Part shown: piece after piece, positions 52,874-61,260 of the stretch
Layout: the number at the start of each line of letters is the position of its first letter
Position numbering within the stretch: the stretch's first letter is position 1
From: CALBPI01 sp039821645
GTDB taxonomy: Bacteria > Pseudomonadota > Gammaproteobacteria > Steroidobacterales > Woeseiaceae
Reading direction: 5' to 3'
DNA length: 64,000 nucleotides
Assembly (NCBI GenBank): GCA_039821645.1
Contig: JBCBNU010000004.1
Coordinates: forward strand, 50,057 to 114,056
Notes under the pieces: model-generated
Seen by the model: the letters and a program-made list of their open reading frames with translations, nothing else
Database searches by the model: none
What the model was told of the DNA's origin: nothing
Translations under genes and position numbers: made by a program

Positions 52874-53605
52874 ATGATCACAGTCAGTAATATCGCAAAA
52901 TCGTTCGGTAAGGTTGAAGCCGTTCAAAATGTCAGCTTCTCGGCACCGAACGGCAGGATCACCGGGTTGCTCGGTCCTAATGGCGCCGGCAAATCGACCA
53001 CCATGCGCGTACTCTACACGGCCATACGACCGGATCGTGGCACTGCCACCATCGATAACGTAGATGTGATGCAAGATCCGCTGGGTGCCCGAAAGAATCT
53101 CGGCGCGTTGCCGCACGGCGCCGGTCTGTATCAGCAGCTGACGGCTCGGGAGAACATCGCCTACTTCGCGGCGATGCACGGTGTGCCAAAAGACCAACGC
53201 GAACAACGCGTCCAGAACATCATCGACTTGCTCGAGATTCAGGACTTTGCCGATCGGCGTACCAAGGGTTTTTCGCAGGGTCAACGAACCAAGGTCGCAT
53301 TGGCCCGCGCGTTGGTGCATGAACCGCGCAACGTGATTCTCGACGAACCCACTAACGGTCTTGACGTGATGGCTACGCGAGGCCTGCGAGAAGTCATTCG
53401 CAAACTGCGCGCGCAGGGCAAGTGCGTGCTGTTCTCCTCACACATCATGCAGGAGGTCGCTGCACTCTGTGACGACATTGTCATCATCGCGAACGGACAG
53501 GTGTCCATGGTAGGTAGCGCCGATCAGATTCGCGAGAACACAGGTTGCGACGACCTGGAGGACGCCTTTGTGAAAGCGATCTCTCGCACGGGGGACAGCC
53601 GATGA
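52874..53605 (+). CDS. NatA-type ABC transporter ATP-binding protein
   Basis: A 243-residue ATPase. The start is ATG 52874 (MITVSNIAKSFGKVEAVQN). Walker A is GPNGAGKST, the signature is FSQGQRTKVALARAL (the first position of the usual LSGGQ is changed to FSQGQ), and Walker B is NVILDEPTNGLDV. It is similar to NatA, the ATPase of Na+ or drug exporters. It overlaps the permease gene by 4 bp. Confidence 0.9.
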   Translation: MITVSNIAKSFGKVEAVQNVSFSAPNGRITGLLGPNGAGKSTTMRVLYTAIRPDRGTATIDNVDVMQDPLGARKNLGALPHGAGLYQQLTARENIAYFAAMHGVPKDQREQRVQNIIDLLEIQDFADRRTKGFSQGQRTKVALARALVHEPRNVILDEPTNGLDVMATRGLREVIRKLRAQGKCVLFSSHIMQEVAALCDDIVIIANGQVSMVGSADQIRENTGCDDLEDAFVKAISRTGDSR

Positions 53606-54780
53606 GCCATTTCCTGACTGTTCTCTTGAAAGAGATTCGCGACAACTTCCGTGATCGCCGAACCATGATGTCTGCGCTGGTGTTCGGTCCGCTGTTTGGA
53701 CCAGTGATTTTCGCAGCAGTGATGACGCTCACACTGAAACAAGCAACTGGCGCAGCCGAGAAACCTTTGCCGCTCGCTGTCGTTGGCGCAATGAACGCCC
53801 CAAACCTGATTGCGTTCCTCGAACAACAGGATACGGAGATCGAGCGCCTTGAGCTCGCCCCTGAGGCGGCGATCGACGCCGTGAAAAACGGCGATGAGTC
53901 GATGGTCCTCATTATTGGTGAGGATTTCGGTGAAAGCTGGGCGGAAGCGACGCCCGCACGGGTATCGCTTGTGCTCGACAATTCAGATAACTCGACCTCG
54001 CGGCAAGCGCGCAGAGCACGCGGAATGATCGGTGCCTACGCGGGCCAGATCGGTACGATGCGCCTGCTGGCGCGCGGTGTAAGCCCGCAGCTCGCAAGCC
54101 CCATCGCCATCAATGAAATCGACACCTCGACACCGAGCACCCGAGCGGCTTTACTACTCGGGATGTTGTCGTACTTCCTGCTGTTCTCGATGCTGGCGGG
54201 CGGTATGTATCTCGCCATCGACTCCACCGCAGGCGAAAGAGAACGCGGCTCGCTGGAGCCCCTGCTGACGCTACCGGTCGGTCGCGGCACACTGCTTCTG
54301 GGCAAATTGACAGCGACGATATTTTTCATGTGCGCGTCACTGGCGATCGCGTTGACTGCGTTTTCTCTGGTGCTCGGTTTTATCCCGCTGCAGGAGCTCG
54401 GCATGAGCGTGAACTTCGGACCGAGACAAGTGATCACCGCGTTTGTGGTCACGGTGCCCTTCGCACTGATTGGCGCAGCGCTTCTCACCCTGGTTGCGTC
54501 CTTCACCAAGAGTTTCAAGGAAGCCCAGAGCTACACGACCATTGCGATGTTGGTGCCGACACTGCCAATCATGGTCGCGGCCGTCATGAACCTTAAACCG
54601 AGTCTTGAGTGGATGCTGGTGCCCAGCATGTCTCAGCATCTGTTGCTGTTGGATCTTGTGAAAGGCGAAGCGCTGCAACCGCTGTATATCGGTGTATCGG
54701 TGCTTTCTTCGCTTGTTATCGGCGGAGTATTGACGCTACTTGCGATTCAGCTCTACAAGCGCGAATCGCTGCTGATGTAG
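53602..54780 (+). CDS. NatB-type ABC-2 exporter permease
   Basis: A 392-residue ABC-2 permease. ATG 53602 overlaps the ATPase stop (ATGA). It has one N-terminal helix (MSALVFGPLFGPVIFAAVM), a large extracytoplasmic domain of about 150 residues, then five C-terminal helices (LLLGMLSYFLLFSMLAGGMY through LSSLVIGGVLTLLAIQLY). The cytoplasmic ERERGSLEPLLTLPVGR coupling helix is typical. It pairs with the NatA-like ATPase. The exported substrate is unknown. Confidence 0.9.
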   Translation: MSHFLTVLLKEIRDNFRDRRTMMSALVFGPLFGPVIFAAVMTLTLKQATGAAEKPLPLAVVGAMNAPNLIAFLEQQDTEIERLELAPEAAIDAVKNGDESMVLIIGEDFGESWAEATPARVSLVLDNSDNSTSRQARRARGMIGAYAGQIGTMRLLARGVSPQLASPIAINEIDTSTPSTRAALLLGMLSYFLLFSMLAGGMYLAIDSTAGERERGSLEPLLTLPVGRGTLLLGKLTATIFFMCASLAIALTAFSLVLGFIPLQELGMSVNFGPRQVITAFVVTVPFALIGAALLTLVASFTKSFKEAQSYTTIAMLVPTLPIMVAAVMNLKPSLEWMLVPSMSQHLLLLDLVKGEALQPLYIGVSVLSSLVIGGVLTLLAIQLYKRESLLM

Positions 54781-54857
54781 CGCAAAAAGCGTCGGATTAT
54801 TGACAAAGCGTGAAGCCGGACGCGTTTTGCGACCGGCTTTATCTTTAAGCTCGCGCG

Positions 54858-56039
54858 ATGACTCTTCCTTCTGGCCGCGGTATACCGGCGCAACAGCGTC
54901 TGCGCCTCTCACGTTTTGCGATGGCGCTGATTCTGTATGTTCTGTGTGCCTTGGTCACGCTCGGTGGCTATCGGGCAGGCGCATTGGCTGTAGAGCCTGA
55001 AACACTGTGGGTGCTTGGCCTCGGCGCACTGACGACCAATGCCGCGATCGCATTCCTGATCACCAGCGGCATTAATCTGCGTCTGAAAGACCCTTCGCTG
55101 ACTTTTATCCAATGCACACTCGGTCTCTCCTGGCTCGTTTTGTTTATGCACTTCGTACCGCAGTGGCGAGACCTGATGCTCGCACTCATCCCCATCGGCA
55201 TCCTGTTCGGCTTATTCCACATGGATGCACGGGAATTCACGTTGCTGGCGCTGACGGGATTCGTCGCGCTCATGGCACTGACCACCTATGAAATCACCGT
55301 CGGACATCCGATCTACACGAATGCCGAGCTTGCCCTGCGATCTGCAATCGGCTCAGGGCTGCTTTTGTGGTGTGCATACTTTGGTAATCATGTGGGTCGA
55401 TTGCGCGCAAGAATGAAGGCGCACAACAGCCAGCTGGAACAGGCGATACGGGATATCACACGACTCGCCGAGCGCGATCACCTTACCCAGGCTTTCAACC
55501 GTCGTCTCATCATTGAGATTCTGGAGCAACTGAGAAGCGCAGCGGAACGTGATCAGAGCACCTTCAGCGTCATCATTATCGATGTCGATTACTTCAAGAA
55601 GATCAATGACCGGTTCGGTCACCTTGAAGGTGATCAGGTGTTGGCGTCCATTGCGAAGCGCGTGAAAAGCGAATTGCGCCTTCTTGACGAGGTAGCACCC
55701 GTCGGCGGGCGTGGGCGTGAGCTCGGACGCTTCGGCGGTGAAGAGTTCATCATCACGCTACCCGGAACTGACCTGAAAGGCGCCACTCAGTGTGCCGACC
55801 GGATTTGGCGGAGCATCCGGGAGTATGAATTCGACCATGCACTAAGGGTGACGGTATCTGCCGGTGTTGCTACATACGAAGCGCGAGAGTCTATCGACGA
55901 TTTGCTCGCGCGCGCCGATCGTGCGTTATACGGCGCCAAACATGCAGGACGCGATCAGGTGCTTGCCACTGATCAGAAAACCGATCCGGGCTCAATAACC
56001 GGCATTGTGCGCTTATCGGATTATCAGCCCGAACGCTGA
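54858..56039 (+). CDS. Membrane-bound diguanylate cyclase (GGDEF)
   Basis: A 393-residue cyclic-di-GMP synthase. About six membrane helices occupy residues about 20-180, with short loops and no recognisable sensor domain. A helical linker (NSQLEQAIRDITRLAERDHL) leads to the GGDEF domain at about 205-370. The start DHLTQAFNRR, the metal site IIIDVDYFKKINDRFGHLEG and the active-site RFGGEEFIITLPG are all intact, so the enzyme should be active. The inhibitory RxxD site that normally precedes it is not present. It converges on mnmE with a 16-bp gap. Confidence 0.92.
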   Translation: MTLPSGRGIPAQQRLRLSRFAMALILYVLCALVTLGGYRAGALAVEPETLWVLGLGALTTNAAIAFLITSGINLRLKDPSLTFIQCTLGLSWLVLFMHFVPQWRDLMLALIPIGILFGLFHMDAREFTLLALTGFVALMALTTYEITVGHPIYTNAELALRSAIGSGLLLWCAYFGNHVGRLRARMKAHNSQLEQAIRDITRLAERDHLTQAFNRRLIIEILEQLRSAAERDQSTFSVIIIDVDYFKKINDRFGHLEGDQVLASIAKRVKSELRLLDEVAPVGGRGRELGRFGGEEFIITLPGTDLKGATQCADRIWRSIREYEFDHALRVTVSAGVATYEARESIDDLLARADRALYGAKHAGRDQVLATDQKTDPGSITGIVRLSDYQPER

Positions 56040-56055
56040 AACCGCACGGCGATCG

Positions 56056-57429
56056 TCACTTGCCGATACAGAACGACGAGAAAATTTCTCCCAGCAGATC
56101 ATCGCTGGTGAATCGCCCAGTGATGCCATCGAGTGACTGTTGTGCAAGTCGCAGTTCTTCGGCCAAAAGCTCGCCGGCACGCGTTGATTCCAGCGCCGCA
56201 ACGCCATCATCAAAATGAGCACGTGCTGCTTCAAGCAGTGTCATGTGTCGCTGGCGTGCCGTGAATTGCCCTTCCGTGGCGTCAGCGGTGCCAGCAACTT
56301 CGTTAGCGAGATATGAGGCAACTGATTCGATCCCTTCGCCCGTCAGGGCAGAGACTGCAAATACGGGTAACTCCCGATCCAACACCCTCAGCGTCTTCGG
56401 TATTTTGTGTGTCTCATCCGAGAGATCTCGCTTATTTGCAACGATCGATGCTGGCGTGCCTTTCTCGAGATCACCCAGCAATTTCGCGGCATCGCTTGCG
56501 AGCGTGTCGGAACGAATATCCACAACGACCAGTACATGATCAGCGCTCGCGGCGGCCGCGTAACTGCGTCGGATGCCCTCGCGCTCGATGACATCCGAGG
56601 TATCCCGAACACCAGCTGTGTCCGTCAAATGTACTGGCACGCCGTTAATCACAGCATCAGCTCGGATCAGATCTCGAGTCGTTCCAGGAATTTCCGTGAC
56701 GATCGCTGTGTCATCGCCGAGCAATGCATTCAACAGGCTCGATTTGCCAACATTGGGCGCACCGGCGAGCACAACGGTAATGCCATCTGCCAGTTTGCGT
56801 CCAGATTCGACACTCACCATCAGCGTACGGAAACTCTCGTCGACCTGAGCAATGCGGTCGCGCAAGGCGGCATCGTCCAGAAAATCGATTTCCTCTTCCG
56901 GAAAGTCAATCGCTGCCTCAACGTGAGTTCGTAACAGGATCAACTCCTGGCCCAGGGTGGCGACTGCCTCCGAGAATGCACCTTGCAGTGACCGCATCGC
57001 TGCACGCGCTGCCTGCATTGAACTGCTATCAATCAGGTCGGCCACCGCTTCGGCCTGAGTAAGATCCATCTTGTCGTTCAAAAATGCTCGTTCGGAGAAT
57101 TCGCCGGCGCGCGCATCGCGGGCACCCGCTTCCCGCACCACTTGAATGAGCGCCTCCAGCACCATCGGACCGCCGTGCCCCTGCAGCTCGAGCACGTCTT
57201 CTCCGGTGTAGGAAGCCGGACCAGGAAAAAACAATGCGATCCCTTGGTCGATGGTGCGCCCTGATGCGTCTTTGAAATCACCAAAGACCGCACGCCGTGG
57301 TTGAGGCAGGCGGCCGAGTACCGCTTCAGCAATCGCTGCTGTGGCAGGTCCGGAAACGCGTACTACGCCGATGCCGGCATGTCCTGCAGCGGTTGCTTTC
57401 GCTGCAATCGTGTCGCTCGATGAGTCCAT
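56056..57429 (-). CDS. mnmE: tRNA modification GTPase MnmE
   Basis: A 457-residue K+-activated GTPase (TrmE) that works with MnmG on wobble uridines. I chose ATG 57429 (SSDTIAAKATAAGHAGIGVVR) over the M six codons earlier. The formyl-THF-binding N domain comes first; then the G domain has GAPNVGKSSLLNALL, the switch PGTTRDLI, DTAGVRDT and NKRD. The catalytic C-terminal CIGK is present. It normally neighbours yidC; here a hydrolase-OsmC gene lies between. Confidence 0.97.
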   Translation of the reverse strand: MDSSSDTIAAKATAAGHAGIGVVRVSGPATAAIAEAVLGRLPQPRRAVFGDFKDASGRTIDQGIALFFPGPASYTGEDVLELQGHGGPMVLEALIQVVREAGARDARAGEFSERAFLNDKMDLTQAEAVADLIDSSSMQAARAAMRSLQGAFSEAVATLGQELILLRTHVEAAIDFPEEEIDFLDDAALRDRIAQVDESFRTLMVSVESGRKLADGITVVLAGAPNVGKSSLLNALLGDDTAIVTEIPGTTRDLIRADAVINGVPVHLTDTAGVRDTSDVIEREGIRRSYAAAASADHVLVVVDIRSDTLASDAAKLLGDLEKGTPASIVANKRDLSDETHKIPKTLRVLDRELPVFAVSALTGEGIESVASYLANEVAGTADATEGQFTARQRHMTLLEAARAHFDDGVAALESTRAGELLAEELRLAQQSLDGITGRFTSDDLLGEIFSSFCIGK

Positions 57430-57525
57430 CGCGCCAAGGTCGCGCAATTCACGATTCGTTGCAATAAAGTAAGCCGAATCCGGGTATATGCCCTAAAGCC
57501 CGCTAGCGCGCGAGGAACCGCACCC

Positions 57526-58713
57526 ATGGCAAGCCAACCTGTTCAATTCACCAACCGCGATGGTATTACGCTAGCGGGTCTGATCGACCGTGCGCCCGGC
57601 GGGGAACGCGCAATGGCATTGTTCGCCCATTGCTTCACATGCACGAAGAACCTCAAAGCAGCAACCAACATTGCTAATGCGCTGAACACGGCAGGGATTT
57701 CGGTGATGCGTTTTGATTTCACCGGTTTGGGCAGCAGCGAAGGCGAGTTTTCGCAGACCACCTTTAGCAACAATGTCTCTGATCTCATTGACGCAGCGAA
57801 CTGGCTGACTGAACAGGGGTCGCCACCGGCTGTGCTGATCGGTCATAGTCTCGGCGGCACCGCGATGCTGCAAGCATCGTTGGAAATCGAATCGGCTGTA
57901 GCCGTTGCGACCATCGGATCGCCTGCGACACCGGAGCACGTAACTCATTTGTTTGCCGATCACGAGGCTGACATTATTCGCGACGGGGCTGCCGAGGTTC
58001 AGCTTGCAGGCCGGCCCTTCACGATAAGACGCGAGTTCATCGAAGATCTCGGCAAGCACCCGCTTGCTGAGACAGTACACAAGCTACGCAAGGCGTTGCT
58101 GATTCTCCATTCACCCATCGACGACACCGTCACCATCGACAACGCGAGTCAGCTATTCTCGGCGGCAATGCACCCGAAGAGCTTCGTCAGTCTGGATCAT
58201 GCTGACCATTTGCTCAGCAACGCAGCGGATTCGGCGTATGCAGGCACGGTGCTGGCGGGTTGGGCGAGTCGATATCTGGGCGATGCGTCAGAAACAGAGC
58301 GCAATCGTGATCAGATCACCGCCATTACCGATGCGAGCGGTTTCACAACACCCATTCATGTGGGTGAGCACACCCTGATCGCGGATGAGCCCGCGAGTGT
58401 TGGGGGCTCTGATCTTGGACCGAGCCCGGTTGAACTGATGACTGCATCGTTGGCTGCGTGCACTAGCATGACGCTCAAGATGTACGCGCGGCACAAGTCG
58501 TTGCCACTCGATGAAGTCAAAGTGAGCGTGACGCGTGAGCAAACCGGGCGTGGCGATGACCAGGTGGTGACCTTCCGTCGTGACATCGAGATCGAGGGCG
58601 ATCTCGACGAAGCACAACGAGAGCGCATGGTCGAAATCGCCGACAAATGCCCGGTGCACCGCACGTTACACGGTACTGTTGAAGTGGTGAACCGTCTGAT
58701 TGAGAACGGCTAG
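57526..58713 (+). CDS. Alpha/beta hydrolase-OsmC fusion protein
   Basis: A 395-residue two-domain protein. Residues about 1-250 form an alpha/beta hydrolase with the nucleophile elbow LIGHSLGGTA, an Asp in HSPIDDTV, and a His in LDHADHLLS. Residues about 265-395 are an OsmC/Ohr-type domain with the two redox cysteines in SLAACTSMTL and KCPVHRTL. Such fusions are known in several bacteria and are thought to act in thiol or organic-peroxide defence, with the hydrolase producing a thiol substrate; this is inference. GAGGAA precedes the ATG. It is divergent from mnmE and converges on yidC. Confidence 0.9.
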   Translation: MASQPVQFTNRDGITLAGLIDRAPGGERAMALFAHCFTCTKNLKAATNIANALNTAGISVMRFDFTGLGSSEGEFSQTTFSNNVSDLIDAANWLTEQGSPPAVLIGHSLGGTAMLQASLEIESAVAVATIGSPATPEHVTHLFADHEADIIRDGAAEVQLAGRPFTIRREFIEDLGKHPLAETVHKLRKALLILHSPIDDTVTIDNASQLFSAAMHPKSFVSLDHADHLLSNAADSAYAGTVLAGWASRYLGDASETERNRDQITAITDASGFTTPIHVGEHTLIADEPASVGGSDLGPSPVELMTASLAACTSMTLKMYARHKSLPLDEVKVSVTREQTGRGDDQVVTFRRDIEIEGDLDEAQRERMVEIADKCPVHRTLHGTVEVVNRLIENG

Positions 58714-58714
58714 G

Positions 58715-60430
58715 TCAAGCGCGCTGTTTCAGTCCCTCTCGTGTCACTACGCGATTGATCTGCCACTGCTGCGCTACGCCGAGGATCGTGTTCGTAAACC
58801 AGTACAAAACAAGACCGGCCGGGAAGAACGCGAAAAATACCGTAAAGACAATCGGCAGGATACGCATCACGCGCGCCTGAATAGGGTCAGCCGGTGCCGG
58901 GTTCAACTGCTGTTGTGCCAGCATCGCGGCGCCCATAAGAAGCGGCAAGATGAACAGCGGATCGCGACTGGAGAGATCGTTGATCCAGAGCATGAACGGT
59001 GCCTGGCGCATTTCTACTGACTCGAGCAACACCCAATAGAAAGCGAGGAAGAACGGCATCTGAATCAGGATGGGTAAACAACCCGCAGCCGGATTGACCT
59101 TCTCTCGCTTGTACAAGTCCATCATCGCTTCGGAGAGTTTTTGGCGATCGTCCTTGTAACGCTCCTGCAGGGCTTTCAACCTCGGCTGGAGGTTTCGCAT
59201 CTTCGCCATGGAGCGTCCGCTTTGCTCCGTGAGTTTGTAGAACACAAGCTTGATGAGAAGCGTCACGAGCACAATCGCCCAGCCCCAGTTGCCGATCACA
59301 CTGTGGACTTTGGAGAGCACCCAGAACAATGGGTCCGCCAACAGCGTGAGAATTCCGTAATCAACGGTCAGAGGCAATCGATCAGATACCGTACGGAGCT
59401 GATCCTGCAGCTTGGGTCCGACAAAAAGCTCAACCGGAATCGTGGTCGTTGCGCCGGCCTCTACACGTACCGCCTCTCCAACGAAGCCAGCGAGAAATTG
59501 ATCGCCCGACAATTTTGCCTCTAGTTTCGAGGGCGATTCGGCCGGCGGGACGATGGCCGACAAGAAGTGATGCTCAATCGCTGCGACCCATCCACCGGTG
59601 ACACCGCTTGCGGAATACGACGATTTACCGAGATCCTTGATCGTGTGTTTGTCGTACTCGCCGCCATCAAACGTGACTGGCCCGGCAAACGAATAGCTGT
59701 CAACGTCGAACAGCGAGCGCTTTGGCACCTCAGCAACATGGACGATTCGGGCGTAGGGCGCCGCGTCCCACGCTGCCTCGGACCTGTTCTCGATATCAAG
59801 ATCGAGAGTGATGCCATACTGCCCAGCTTCAAATGTGTAGCGCTTCGTGACCACTACGCCATCTGCACCCTGCCAGACCAGCGGCACTTCGAGCGTGGTG
59901 GCACCATCGGTCAGCTCATATTCTGTCTGCGCAGCCGCGAACATCGCGCGATGGTTTGGGCCATTCTTGGAGTCACGGGTTGCCAGACCAGAACGGAACA
60001 CCGCAAAGTCGGATGGTTGGTCACTCAGCAGTTCAACCAGTACGTCAGGTGTGTCTTTATCCACGGGGTACGTCGGCAATGTAGCCGATACGATATCTCC
60101 GCCCTGGGGATCGATTTTGATGTTGAGTACATCGGTCTTAACTGTAATCAGCGTGCGATCAGCGGCGGGCAAAGCGTCGAGCTGAGGCGTGACGTCGGTG
60201 TCCGCTGGCGCACCGTTAGATGGAGCTCCCAATTCCGGCAGCGCATCGAGTTCATCGGCGGGCAACGCGTCGGGCTCCCCGGGAATGCTTCCGGGCATGG
60301 CGTCAACATCGATATCGGCTGAGGCTGCCTGGGCAGGTGGCTGTGGACCGTAGTCCTCCTGCCATTGTTGCCAGGTCATTAGAAGCAGCAGGCCGAAAAG
60401 CGCCCACGCGAACAAGCGTTGATTCTGCAT
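58715..60430 (-). CDS. yidC: Membrane protein insertase YidC
   Basis: A 571-residue inner-membrane insertase. The N-terminal anchor (RLFAWALFGLLLLMTWQQW) is followed by an acidic, Pro/Ala-rich linker and the large periplasmic beta domain. The conserved C-terminal five-helix core contains MAKMRNLQPRLKALQERYKD and NPAAGCLPILIQMPFFLAFY. It inserts proteins such as AtpE with or without SecYEG. Its stop codon lies one base from the end of the converging hydrolase gene. Confidence 0.97.
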   Translation of the reverse strand: MQNQRLFAWALFGLLLLMTWQQWQEDYGPQPPAQAASADIDVDAMPGSIPGEPDALPADELDALPELGAPSNGAPADTDVTPQLDALPAADRTLITVKTDVLNIKIDPQGGDIVSATLPTYPVDKDTPDVLVELLSDQPSDFAVFRSGLATRDSKNGPNHRAMFAAAQTEYELTDGATTLEVPLVWQGADGVVVTKRYTFEAGQYGITLDLDIENRSEAAWDAAPYARIVHVAEVPKRSLFDVDSYSFAGPVTFDGGEYDKHTIKDLGKSSYSASGVTGGWVAAIEHHFLSAIVPPAESPSKLEAKLSGDQFLAGFVGEAVRVEAGATTTIPVELFVGPKLQDQLRTVSDRLPLTVDYGILTLLADPLFWVLSKVHSVIGNWGWAIVLVTLLIKLVFYKLTEQSGRSMAKMRNLQPRLKALQERYKDDRQKLSEAMMDLYKREKVNPAAGCLPILIQMPFFLAFYWVLLESVEMRQAPFMLWINDLSSRDPLFILPLLMGAAMLAQQQLNPAPADPIQARVMRILPIVFTVFFAFFPAGLVLYWFTNTILGVAQQWQINRVVTREGLKQRA

Positions 60431-60505
60431 AGAAACGGGTCGGTTGATAATGAGGTCGTTGCCGGTTGTCCCTCCGGCGGCGCTATTATGCTGAAAAAGT
60501 CGCCT

Positions 60506-60859
60506 TTATTCGCGTCTTTTTCGCTGCGACGCGAGCCGTAGCAGTCTGGCGGCGCTGGCCCGAAGGGCCTCGCTCGAGGCGCGGGCTGCTTCCGGTTTGT
60601 TAGTGAACACGTAATCGCCAAACGGAATGGCATCGATCCCTAATCGGAACTGCTCGCGAATCTGCCGTTTGATTCGATTTCGCTGTACCGCCAGCCGGGC
60701 GTGTTTTTTTGAAATGGCGAGTCCGAGGCGAGGAGGCTGTCCGCAGTCGTAACGGATTCGGAGCAACAGAAGGTTGTCGCCGAACCGTTTGGACCGGCGA
60801 AAAACACGTTGAAACTGATGCGGTGTAAGGAGTCGCTTGCTGCGGTCGAAGCCACTCAC
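60506..60859 (-). CDS. rnpA: Ribonuclease P protein component
   Basis: A 117-residue basic protein that helps RNase P RNA cleave 5' leaders of tRNA precursors. The conserved RNR motif is in AVQRNRIKRQIREQFR and the start is FDRSKRLLTPHQFQRVF. The start is GTG at 60859. It is cotranscribed with rpmH. yidD, which often follows rnpA, is absent: the 75 bp to yidC hold no such gene. Confidence 0.95.
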   Translation of the reverse strand: MSGFDRSKRLLTPHQFQRVFRRSKRFGDNLLLLRIRYDCGQPPRLGLAISKKHARLAVQRNRIKRQIREQFRLGIDAIPFGDYVFTNKPEAARASSEALRASAARLLRLASQRKRRE

Positions 60860-60942
60860 GGAATAAGGAGTTCTATTGGACGCGCATCAGGCCGGGTGAA
60901 TGGCCAGGAAACCCGCTGTCCGAAACAGCCGAGTGCCGTGGT

Positions 60943-61077
60943 TCAGGCACTCAGGCGATGGCGACCCTTCGCACGACGGCGCTTCAGGACCAGACGACCA
61001 CCCTTGGTGGCCATCCGGGCACGGAAACCGTGTGTGCGCTTACGCTTCAGAGTGCTCGGCTGGAATGTACGTTTCAT
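60943..61077 (-). CDS. rpmH: 50S ribosomal protein L34
   Basis: The 44-residue ribosomal protein starts at ATG 61077 (MKRTFQPSTLKRKRTHGFRA) and ends RRRAKGRHRLSA. The longer frame from 61146 overlaps the promoter and is not used. It is the first gene of the rpmH-rnpA transcript. Confidence 0.97.
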   Translation of the reverse strand: MKRTFQPSTLKRKRTHGFRARMATKGGRLVLKRRRAKGRHRLSA

Positions 61078-61117
61078 AGCGATGCCTCGTTGGCAGGCTG
61101 TGTCTGAAAGGCCGGCG

Positions 61118-61146
61118 AGAATAAGGGTTGAAACGCTTTGTGTCAA
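61118..61146 (-). promoter_or_regulatory. Promoter of rpmH-rnpA
   Basis: On the minus strand TTGACA (61146-61141) and TATTCT (61123-61118) are separated by exactly 17 bp, about 40 bp before the rpmH start. It is the best sigma-70 match in the window. Confidence 0.75.
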
Positions 61147-61192
61147 CGATACGGACCGGTTTTAGCGCGATTGGAGCGAGCGAGTTTTAGCC

Positions 61193-61220
61193 TTGGCAGT
61201 AAAGCTTGGGAACGTATAAG
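61193..61220 (+). promoter_or_regulatory. Probable dnaA promoter
   Basis: TTGGCA at 61193-61198 and TATAAG at 61215-61220 are separated by 16 bp, about 40 bp before the dnaA start. A purine-rich GGGGGAGG at 61236-61243 may serve as its ribosome site, although the 17-base distance to GTG 61261 is long. Confidence 0.55.
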
Positions 61221-61260
61221 CTACCGGGCCGCCTAGGGGGAGGCGAAGTTCGCGTTTGGG

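Noticed and set aside
60379..60633. An 84-codon minus-strand frame in the place of yidD
   Set aside because: It overlaps rnpA and yidC in another frame and has no YidD features (no cysteine-rich CRFYPTCSEYA-type motif).
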